Source of the DNA: Thermoproteota archaeon
GTDB taxonomy: Archaea; Korarchaeota; Korarchaeia; Korarchaeales; Korarchaeaceae
Assembly: GCA_003661265.1 (NCBI GenBank)
Contig: QMVU01000016.1
Span: 1 to 10,329, forward strand
Length of the DNA stretch: 10,329 nucleotides
Reading direction: 5' to 3'
Shown: positions 4,805 through 10,329 of the stretch, piece by piece
Position numbering within the stretch: the stretch's first letter is position 1
How the letters are laid out: each line of letters starts with the position of its first letter
Notes under the pieces: generated by a model
Databases searched by the model: none
The model's input: the letters and a program-made list of their open reading frames with translations, nothing else
What the model was told of the DNA's origin: nothing
Translations under genes and position numbers: made by a program

Positions 4805-5923
4805 TCAGCGCTTTTCAGTTCGCTTATTGGATAAAACGTTTGAGAGCCTCTTGAGCAGCTGTCTCTTCTCGTCTGGTTTTATTTCTAACCACGAGACTAT
4901 GTCACTCAAGAAGGATATGGCCTCGTCCATTCTTCTCAGATTAACAGGATACGGCACGCCGTCTTTTCCACCAAACGCAAACGAATACCTTGCAGGATCT
5001 TTTCTTGAAACCTCAACTCCCTCTATTAGTTCAGCCAACAAAGCCAGTGCTCTTATCGTTGCTGGGCCAAATCCTCTTATTTCAACGAGATCTTGATAAT
5101 CAGAGACGCCCATCTCATAAGCCTTTTCTACAGCCTTCCAATCCAGTCTCTTAGGGAACTCCACATACTTCGGGAGGGGTTTTTCCTCTAAGTATTTTGA
5201 TAGGGGGCCTCTTGTCGCTTCCTTCAGCATTCTCTTTATCCTATTTGGACCTTCAGCTATGAGGTCTAGAGAAGCCCTTCTCACCGGATCGCTTGAACAA
5301 GCAGTCAAATCAAAGACTAAATCTTCTATTCTTTCAGAAATAAGCCCAGAATGTGGTTCATCAACAAAGGAAGTTATTTTTTCTCCAAGCCAATGATATC
5401 TTCTCGCCAGACGAACTTTAGGGTTCATTCCTTGCTGAACAACAGCCCAATAGCCCTCCTCTGTAACAAAGAACGCATGGTGGTATAGCCTGTATCCGTC
5501 CTGTAAAACAGCGTTATCAACTTTAGCGCTAAGTTTACTTGCCCTTATTAGGTCCTCAAGCTTTTGCTGGGACAGTTCGTATCTAACAGCTAGTTTCACT
5601 AGTTCTTCTGGAACTTTTCTCGAAGCCTTACCTTTCCCCCCAAGAACTGCCACTCCAAGATCCTTCTCCATTAGGGCTTCCCTCAAGGCCGCAGTAAGGA
5701 CAGTAGTAAGTCCTGAGGAGTGCCAATCATAACCCAGGGCACAACCCATTGCTTGAAACCAAATTGGATCGCTAATCCTTCTCAGGAACTCCTTTCTCCC
5801 GTACTCCACAATTATTGCTTCCGTAATTAAGGATGACAGCTTCTTCATCCTCTCGAATAGCCAAGGAGGCGCCCTCCCCAGATGTAGGGGGAGGCTTGCT
5901 ATTCCGGTTCTTCGTCCAGCCAT
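4805..5923 (-). CDS. DUF763 protein, function unknown
   Basis: The 372-residue product matches DUF763 strongly: [20 protein letters not shown] (residues 5-24), [20 protein letters not shown] (51-70), GGKGKASRK (95-103), [19 protein letters not shown] (134-152), WAVVQQGM (159-166), RRYHWLG and FVDEPH, then a helix-hairpin-helix-like segment [20 protein letters not shown] (279-298) and [17 protein letters not shown] near 312-328. The invariant Asp, His, Lys and Gln residues look like an enzyme active site, and the HhH-like part suggests nucleic-acid contact, but no reaction is established to my knowledge. The frame is open to TTG 5980; the ATG at 5923 is chosen because family members begin just before R-T-G-I-A and a TATA-like element lies at 5950-5962. 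There is no clear Shine-Dalgarno. It ends in TGA. Confidence 0.88.
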   Translation of the reverse strand: MAGRRTGIASLPLHLGRAPPWLFERMKKLSSLITEAIIVEYGRKEFLRRISDPIWFQAMGCALGYDWHSSGLTTVLTAALREALMEKDLGVAVLGGKGKASRKVPEELVKLAVRYELSQQKLEDLIRASKLSAKVDNAVLQDGYRLYHHAFFVTEEGYWAVVQQGMNPKVRLARRYHWLGEKITSFVDEPHSGLISERIEDLVFDLTACSSDPVRRASLDLIAEGPNRIKRMLKEATRGPLSKYLEEKPLPKYVEFPKRLDWKAVEKAYEMGVSDYQDLVEIRGFGPATIRALALLAELIEGVEVSRKDPARYSFAFGGKDGVPYPVNLRRMDEAISFLSDIVSWLEIKPDEKRQLLKRLSNVLSNKRTEKR

Positions 5924-5949
5924 TGTTCTATGAGATATCTCCATTATAT

Positions 5950-5962
5950 CATAAAAAAGAAC
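5950..5962 (-). promoter_or_regulatory. Candidate TATA box for the DUF763 gene
   Basis: The minus strand reads TTCTTTTTTATGATATAATG. The T/A-rich core is centred about 33 nt before the ATG at 5923, so the transcript would have a leader of only about 6 nt, in line with the missing Shine-Dalgarno. The exact TATA register is uncertain. Confidence 0.4.
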
Positions 5963-5967
5963 TCGTA

Positions 5968-5992
5968 TTGAAATTTTCAAAATGGTTGAAAA
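5968..5992. repeat. Overlapping dyads upstream of DUF763 (possible operator)
   Basis: TTGAAATTTTCAA (5968-5980) is a perfect odd-centred palindrome. It overlaps TTTTCAA (5974-5980), which is mirrored by TTGAAAA (5986-5992) across the 5-nt spacer AATGG. Three TTGAA/TTCAA half-sites are thus stacked immediately upstream of the DUF763 TATA region, as a dimeric regulator's binding site might be. AT-rich sequence makes chance dyads fairly common. Confidence 0.4.
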
Positions 5993-6002
5993 GATTAAAA
6001 GT

Positions 6003-6066
6003 GAAGGGTATCTTTCGGTCGCGGTGTAGGGAGTGACCTACTGCCAATTTACTTAACCCGAGCTTC
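6003..6066. other. Hairpin-capable segment in the DUF763-pheS intergenic region
   Basis: A compact hairpin, GCGGTG / TACTGC with inner GG / CC around the loop GAGTGA (6021-6044), is enclosed by outer pairs GAA-GGGT (6003-6009) and ACCC...TTC (6056-6066), leaving a symmetrical 11 x 11 nt internal loop. A TATA-like ATTAAAAG at about 5993-6000 would place a plus-strand start near 6021. This could be a small RNA or chance pairing; no known RNA family is recognised. Confidence 0.3.
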
Positions 6067-6095
6067 AGTGATAACCAGCTTACTTGTTAGCATCT

Positions 6096-6104
6096 TTGTA
6101 TTAT
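6096..6104 (+). promoter_or_regulatory. Candidate TATA box for pheST
   Basis: TTGTATTAT is the most plausible TATA element far enough upstream of the pheS start to leave a leader containing its Shine-Dalgarno (start site near 6125). A second AT-rich stretch, TTTAGAATATTTAG at 6157-6170, is too close, since initiation from it would fall past the start codon. Confidence 0.3.
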
Positions 6105-6136
6105 CCCATCTGGGTGCTCGGTGCTGCCATGGGATA
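6102..6136. repeat. Perfect 8-bp inverted repeat in the pheS upstream region
   Basis: TATCCCAT (6102-6109) is mirrored by ATGGGATA (6129-6136). The 19-nt interval contains a tandem direct repeat GGTGCT-C-GGTGCT (6113-6125). It overlaps the end of the candidate TATA box and the expected start site, 48 nt before the pheS start codon. It could be an operator or a leader hairpin. Confidence 0.6.
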
Positions 6137-6183
6137 GGTTCTTCCGTTCTTTCTGCTTTAGAATATTTAGGAGGGATTAGTAA

Positions 6184-7692
6184 TTGAGGAGTATCTCTCT
6201 GAGCGAAGGTGAGATACGACTTCTAGAGTTGTTGGCTCCGAAGGAGGGTGTGGTAAAAATAAACGAGATTTCCATGGAAAAGAGCTCAGCTATAGCATTA
6301 GCGCATCTCTTAGCGCAAAAGGGCATCCTTGAGGTAATAAAACGCCCAGAAATTGTCGTTAAACTTACAGAGAGAGGTATTCGCTGTGTAACGCTAGGCT
6401 TACCAGAGGAACGATTGGTTAAAGCTCTAGAAAAAAGAGGAGGAAAAATCCCCCTTAAGGAACTCTTCAAAACGGGGTTATTTGAGAGTAATATGGAGAT
6501 TAATGTGGCCATAGGTGAGGCAAGGAAGTTAGGCTTAATTGAATTGAGAAAATCAGATGGAGAGACCTTGGTCAATCTCATAAAGCCTCCGGAAAAACTT
6601 CCGCTGAAAGAGGTTCTAACAAGAGTTCATCGATCGAAAGTTAGGGTTGATGAGGTAGACCCAAAAACCCTTTCTCTTCTTAAGAAGAGAGGACTTGTCA
6701 AAGAAGAGAAACACGTGGAGTTAGGAGTAAAGTTAACTGATCTTGGAAGAAGAATTTTAGCTGGAGAGGTCAAGATAAAAAGAGAGATCTCGGCTCTAAC
6801 GAAGGAATTGATTGAAAGCGGTATGTGGAAAGAGGCGACGTTAAAGAGGTATGACATCAAAGCGAAACCTCCTAAAGTTTACCCTGGGAAACTGCAGATG
6901 TATGCAGAATTCTTAGATGAAGTAAGGGAAATCCTCATAGGGCTAGGATTTGAAGAGGTCAAGGGTCCCTTTGTCGAGGCAGAATTCTGGAATTTTGATG
7001 CCCTGTTCCAGCCACAAGACCACCCAGCTAGGGAGATTCACAGCTCCTACATCCTCGAGTACCCGAAGGAAGCAAACCTAAGGGATCTAGAGCTCGTGGA
7101 GAGGGTAAGAAGGGTTCACGAGGATGGTTGGATAACCGGTTCTACGGGCTGGGGATATAAGTGGTCCTTTGATATAGCGAGGAGGTTGGTTCTAAGAACG
7201 CAAACTACTGCCGTCTCTGCAAGGACAATAGCCTCCAGAAAGGAGCTACCGCTTAAGATATTTTCAATAGATCACGTTTTCAGGCCAGATGTTCTAGATA
7301 GAACCCATTCTATGGACTTTCATCAATGCGAGGGGGTCGTCATGGATAGGGGACTTAATGTAAAACATTTGCTTGGTTTCTTAGCAACGTTAGCGATGGA
7401 ACTAGGCTTTAAGAGGGATGAGATCCGTTTTAAGCCGGATTACTTCCCGTTTACTGAACCTAGTGTCGAAACATTGGTAAAACATGAGAGACTCGGGTGG
7501 ATAGAAGTTTTAGGTGCAGGTTTGTTCAGACCTGAAGTTTTAGCACCTTTAGGAATCGATTCTAAAGAGGTAGGCGCATTGGCTTGGGGAATAGGAATCG
7601 GAAGGCTTGCGATGGCACGGTTAGGCATCGAAGACATTAGGGATCTCCACTCCAGGGATCTAACTTTCTTAAGGGAATTTGGAGGGAGGTGA
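6184..7692 (+). CDS. pheS: Phenylalanyl-tRNA synthetase alpha subunit
   Basis: PheS carries the class II catalytic core that activates phenylalanine and charges tRNA-Phe as part of an alpha2-beta2 enzyme. The 502-residue product has the long archaeal/eukaryotic N-terminal region of winged-helix repeats (about 1-220), then the catalytic domain with FQPQDHPARE (275-284), motif 2 LRTQTTAVSARTIA (337-350), H-V-F-R-P-D-V-L-D (364-372), the H-Q-C-E-G segment (380-384) and motif 3 WGIGIGRLAMARLGI (468-482). The TTG at 6184 is chosen because GGAGGG lies 7 nt before it. pheT follows after 4 nt. It ends in TGA, direct evidence that TGA is a functional stop here. Confidence 0.97.
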   Translation: MRSISLSEGEIRLLELLAPKEGVVKINEISMEKSSAIALAHLLAQKGILEVIKRPEIVVKLTERGIRCVTLGLPEERLVKALEKRGGKIPLKELFKTGLFESNMEINVAIGEARKLGLIELRKSDGETLVNLIKPPEKLPLKEVLTRVHRSKVRVDEVDPKTLSLLKKRGLVKEEKHVELGVKLTDLGRRILAGEVKIKREISALTKELIESGMWKEATLKRYDIKAKPPKVYPGKLQMYAEFLDEVREILIGLGFEEVKGPFVEAEFWNFDALFQPQDHPAREIHSSYILEYPKEANLRDLELVERVRRVHEDGWITGSTGWGYKWSFDIARRLVLRTQTTAVSARTIASRKELPLKIFSIDHVFRPDVLDRTHSMDFHQCEGVVMDRGLNVKHLLGFLATLAMELGFKRDEIRFKPDYFPFTEPSVETLVKHERLGWIEVLGAGLFRPEVLAPLGIDSKEVGALAWGIGIGRLAMARLGIEDIRDLHSRDLTFLREFGGR

Positions 7693-7696
7693 GAGG

Positions 7697-9364
7697 ATGC
7701 CTACCCTAACACTAAACCTTAGATATCTCTTCTCTCTCGTGGGAAGAGAACTAAGCAATTCCGAGCTCTCTGAACTGTTAGAAAAGTGTAAGATGAGCTT
7801 AGAACGTATTGAAGGCGATGAACTTGAGGTGGAAGTGACAACAGATAGACTGGACTTGCTCTCCGAGGAAGGTATAGCAAGGCACTTCAAGGGGCTGCTT
7901 AGGATTGAGGAGGGTCTTCCGAGATATAGCATATTTCAATCTGAAGTTGAAGGAATTGTGAAAGAAAGCGTCTTGAATGTGCGTCCAGGTTTCGCCCTAG
8001 GAGTTGTCTTTGGAGTCGACCTTGGAGAGGATGGTTTATTGTCTTTGATGCACTTGCAGGAAAAGATACACCAAACTTGGGGGAGGGGGAGGAGAAAGGT
8101 ATCCATAGGAATCCACGATTTCGACAAGCTGACACCTCCTATCACGTATGCTGGAGAGAGACCTGAAGAAATAAGGTTCGTGCCATTAGGGGAATCTGAG
8201 ATCATGAGTGCCCGGGAAATAATAAATAAGCACGAAAAAGGAATAGCATACGGACACATAATTGCAGATAAGCCCTTATATCCAGTACTCAGAGATAGTA
8301 GAGGAGAGGTTCTCTCACTTCCTCCAATAATAAACTCGGAGATGACAAGAGTTACCTCTGAAACTAAGAATCTGCTAATTGATGTTACTGGCACATCTCA
8401 GAGAGAAGTGGAGCAGGCTCTCATCGTTGTGGCAACCGCCCTCGCCGAAAAAGGAGGTAAGATCGGAACAGTCAGAATAAGGGGAGCTAAAGGGGAGTAT
8501 GTAACTCCAAACCTCTCTCCGAAGGAAATGAAATTAGAAGTCGAGTACTTTAAGCTAAAAACTGGTTTAGACCTATCTTCTCAAGAAATAGCAAGCTTAC
8601 TGAGGAAATCTAGGCTAGATGCTGTGGCTCAGGGGAATACGGTAAGAGCGCTTATACCTCCCTACAGAGTGGATTTCCTCCATCCGATTGATTTGGTGGA
8701 AGAGGCTCTGATAGTATATGGATACAACAGGCTGGAGTGGGAGATACCAAACGTGATGACAACTGGAAGAATTCATCCAACCGAGAAGCTATCGAGAAAG
8801 GTCAGGCTCCTCATGGTGGGTTTGGGATACCAGGAGATACTTAGTTACGTTATGACCAACGAAGAGGAGCTCTTCGATAAGGTTCTAAGGCCGAGAAAGC
8901 CCATTGTTAAGGTAGCTAATCCAGTTAGCGCAGCCTTCACTGTGCTGAGGGACTCCTTGATGCCTGGTTTGCTATCCTTCCTTTCAAATAATGTCCATGC
9001 ACCCTATCCCCAGAAGATATTTGAGGTAGGAGATGTTGTCGTTATAGATGAAAAAGAAGAGACGAAGGCTAGAAATGAAAGGAGAATTGCTGCTGCTTTA
9101 GCCGACGATGTTGTAAGTTTTGAGAGAATACAGGCGCATTTAGATGCTCTGTTGCGTAACTTAGGCGTAGAGTATGAACTAGAGGAGTTCGAGCATCCCA
9201 CCTTAATAAGTGGAAGGTCTGCTAAAATCTCCTATCTCCTTAACTCGGTTATAGAGGCAGGATATATAGGGGAAGTGAAACCAGAGGTCTTGGAGAATCT
9301 TGGTTTAAGGTGTCCCGTAGGTGTATTTGAGCTAAGTTTAGATCCCTTGATCGGTGAAGTCTAA
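7697..9364 (+). CDS. pheT: Phenylalanyl-tRNA synthetase beta subunit (archaeal type)
   Basis: PheT contributes the editing and tRNA-binding parts of PheRS. The product is 555 residues, the short archaeal form without the bacterial N-terminal tRNA-binding extension and C-terminal anticodon-binding domain. It begins MPTLTLNLRYLFSLVG and contains T-T-D-R-L-D-L-L-S-E-E-G-I-A-R near 50-60, a B3/B4 editing domain in the first half, the B5 domain with LIPPYRVDFLHPIDLVEEAL near 320-340 and Y-G-Y-N-R-L, and the catalytic-like domain with ANPVSAAFTVLRDSLMPGLL near 408-428. The ATG at 7697 is preferred over an in-frame TTG at 7679 because GGAGGT (7685-7690) sits 6 nt before it. Its stop codon TAA overlaps the ATG of the next small ORF. 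Confidence 0.96.
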   Translation: MPTLTLNLRYLFSLVGRELSNSELSELLEKCKMSLERIEGDELEVEVTTDRLDLLSEEGIARHFKGLLRIEEGLPRYSIFQSEVEGIVKESVLNVRPGFALGVVFGVDLGEDGLLSLMHLQEKIHQTWGRGRRKVSIGIHDFDKLTPPITYAGERPEEIRFVPLGESEIMSAREIINKHEKGIAYGHIIADKPLYPVLRDSRGEVLSLPPIINSEMTRVTSETKNLLIDVTGTSQREVEQALIVVATALAEKGGKIGTVRIRGAKGEYVTPNLSPKEMKLEVEYFKLKTGLDLSSQEIASLLRKSRLDAVAQGNTVRALIPPYRVDFLHPIDLVEEALIVYGYNRLEWEIPNVMTTGRIHPTEKLSRKVRLLMVGLGYQEILSYVMTNEEELFDKVLRPRKPIVKVANPVSAAFTVLRDSLMPGLLSFLSNNVHAPYPQKIFEVGDVVVIDEKEETKARNERRIAAALADDVVSFERIQAHLDALLRNLGVEYELEEFEHPTLISGRSAKISYLLNSVIEAGYIGEVKPEVLENLGLRCPVGVFELSLDPLIGEV

Positions 9365-9519
9365 TGAGTAGATTACGAGTAAAATTCGGGTCAATATGCA
9401 TAGGAGAGGTCACTTACAATTACGATATCATCATACATACGAATGGATCAAAAAAAATCTATGAGCGTCTCTGTGATGAGGGAAGAAAGGTTGCTACCAT
9501 CTTCCACGTCACCTGTTAA
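9364..9519 (+). CDS. Internally shortened Mth938-like (DUF498 family) small protein
   Basis: The 51-codon ORF starts at the ATG of TAATG, sharing one base with the pheT stop, with GGTGA 6 nt upstream, so it looks translationally coupled. Residues 8-28 (F-G-S-I-C-I-G-E, then Y-N-Y-D-I-I-I-H-T-N-G) match the N-terminal strands of Mth938-like proteins, and residues 31-51 (KIYERLCDEG followed by R-K-V-A-T-I-F-H-V-T-C) match their C-terminal helix and terminal H-x-T-C. Family members are about 110-120 residues long, so some 60-70 residues of the middle are absent, yet the ends are fused in frame. The biochemical role of the family is unsettled. It may be a decaying remnant, a natural minimal form, or the result of an assembly collapse. 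Confidence 0.65.
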   Translation: MSRLRVKFGSICIGEVTYNYDIIIHTNGSKKIYERLCDEGRKVATIFHVTC

Positions 9520-9556
9520 GTATGATCAGTGCCAAAGATCGGTCTTGATAGGGACA

Positions 9557-9567
9557 GATATTAAATT
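9557..9567 (+). promoter_or_regulatory. Candidate TATA promoter of enolase
   Basis: ACAGATATTAAATTC contains a TATA-like core centred near 9562. Initiation about 27 nt downstream (near 9589) would give a leader of about 9-18 nt before the TTG at 9598 or ATG at 9607. It suggests that eno is transcribed separately from pheST. Confidence 0.5.
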
Positions 9568-9597
9568 CTAGAGGAGGAGCTAGGAAGGGTGTGAGAT

Positions 9598-10329
9598 TTG
9601 AACTCTATGTTCAAGATTTCTAAGGTTAAAGCGCTAGAAGTGCTTGATTCCAGAGGCTATCCCACTGTTAAAGCATTTGTAAAAACAGAAGGAGGTCACA
9701 TAGGGAGTTTTTCGGTTCCAGCAGGAGCCTCGAAAGGTAAAGGAGAGGTTGTAGAGTTAAGGGATGGAGGAAAACAACTAAGAGGGAGAAGAGTTAGAAG
9801 GGCGGTGGCAACGATTCAGGAATTAATCGCACCTTTACTAATCGGAGTCGATGTAAGAAAACAAGAGGAAATTGATAGAATAATGATCGAAGCCGATGGC
9901 AGTCCTAATAAGTCCAATTTTGGCGGAAATTCCATATTGGCTGTTTCAATTGCTTGCGCTAAAGCAGCAGCAAAAGCCACATTTCAGCCCCTCTACAGAT
10001 ATATTGGAGGAGTATCCGCTAATCTCCTACCTGTTCCGTTATTAAATGTCATAAATGGTGGGCTCCATGCGGGCAACGAGCTCTCAATACAAGAATTCAT
10101 GATAATTCCTGCGGATTTCTCAGCTTTCAAAGAAGCCATTCTTGCTGCAGCAGAAATTTATCATAATTTGAGGGACTATCTGGTGTCAAAGTACGGAATT
10201 TCGGCAAAAAACGTTGGAGATGAGGGAGGATTTGCACCACCGATGTATAAAACCAGGGAGGCTTTAGATGCTCTCATTAAAGCCATAGAAGAAAGTGGAT
10301 ATAGTGGAAAAGTTTACTTAGGAATAGAT
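9598..10329 (+). CDS. eno: Enolase (phosphopyruvate hydratase), N-terminal 244 codons
   Basis: Enolase interconverts 2-phosphoglycerate and phosphoenolpyruvate in glycolysis and gluconeogenesis, with two Mg2+ ions. The window holds somewhat over half the gene. Visible are the start K-A-L-E-V-L-D-S-R-G-Y-P-T-V, the mobile catalytic loop P-A-G-A-S-K-G-K-G-E (41-50; Ser45 is the second-Mg ligand), G-S-P-N-K-S-N-F-G-G-N-S (101-112), VINGGLHAGNELSIQEFMII (151-170; His157, Glu166), VGDEGGFAPP (206-215; Glu209), and LGID (241-244), whose Asp is the first Mg ligand and the last codon here. The usual S-G-A-S-T loop reads A-G-A-S-K. The TTG at 9598 follows GGGTGTGA closely; ATG 9607, in frame, is the alternative start. 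The reading frame is open to the window end. Confidence 0.95.
   Translation, partial: MNSMFKISKVKALEVLDSRGYPTVKAFVKTEGGHIGSFSVPAGASKGKGEVVELRDGGKQLRGRRVRRAVATIQELIAPLLIGVDVRKQEEIDRIMIEADGSPNKSNFGGNSILAVSIACAKAAAKATFQPLYRYIGGVSANLLPVPLLNVINGGLHAGNELSIQEFMIIPADFSAFKEAILAAAEIYHNLRDYLVSKYGISAKNVGDEGGFAPPMYKTREALDALIKAIEESGYSGKVYLGID

Noticed and set aside
6066..6100. C/D-box small RNA suggested by AGTGATAA (C-box-like)
   Set aside because: No convincing D box (CTGA) or second box pair lies at suitable spacing on the plus strand.
7936..8394. Minus-strand open frames inside pheT and pheS
   Set aside because: They are serine/proline-rich shadows of strongly conserved plus-strand genes, with no Shine-Dalgarno or recognisable family.

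Overview
The window comes from an archaeal chromosome. Archaeal markers are the RNA polymerase subunit E' (Rpo7) and Spt4, ribosomal proteins S24e and S27ae, an archaeal-type PheRS pair, a Dim1/KsgA methyltransferase, RtcB, TATA-type promoters, frequent TTG/GTG starts and an intron-containing tRNA. GC-only acceptor stems in both tRNAs, in a chromosome that looks only moderately GC-rich, suggest a thermophile. A TACK-group archaeon is plausible, but the phylum cannot be fixed from this sequence.

Left part (1-1711, minus strand): rtcB, the RNA ligase gene, followed by the start of an FKBP-type prolyl isomerase gene that runs off the window. The rtcB frame is interrupted by one in-frame TGA at 1112-1114. 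All catalytic residues on both sides are intact. TGA ends about half of the other genes here, so it is a normal stop in this genome.

Centre left (1756-4742): rsmA/dim1 is on the plus strand. Facing it is a minus-strand information-processing cluster. In transcription order this is tRNA-Ile(GAT) with a 22-nt intron, a PIN-domain protein, rpoE', spt4, then a new promoter with rps24e and rps27ae, then tRNA-Arg(CCG) and a 63-residue zinc-motif protein. Both tRNAs sit directly in front of a protein gene with no room for a separate promoter, so they appear to be tRNA-mRNA co-transcripts.

Centre right (4805-6183): a DUF763 gene on the minus strand, then a 260-bp divergent intergenic region with several dyads and hairpin-capable stretches between DUF763 and pheS.

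Right part (6184-10329, plus strand): pheS and pheT (phenylalanyl-tRNA synthetase), a translationally coupled 51-codon ORF that looks like an Mth938-family gene with its middle missing, then a promoter and the first 244 codons of enolase.

Most of the window is ordinary core archaeal machinery: RNA ligation, rRNA methylation, transcription elongation, ribosome, tRNA and tRNA charging. The points worth a second look are the TGA in rtcB, the internally shortened Mth938-like gene, the unusual tRNA-Ile intron, the two tRNA-mRNA arrangements, and the structured pheS/DUF763 intergenic region. I see no mobile element, CRISPR array or defence cassette.
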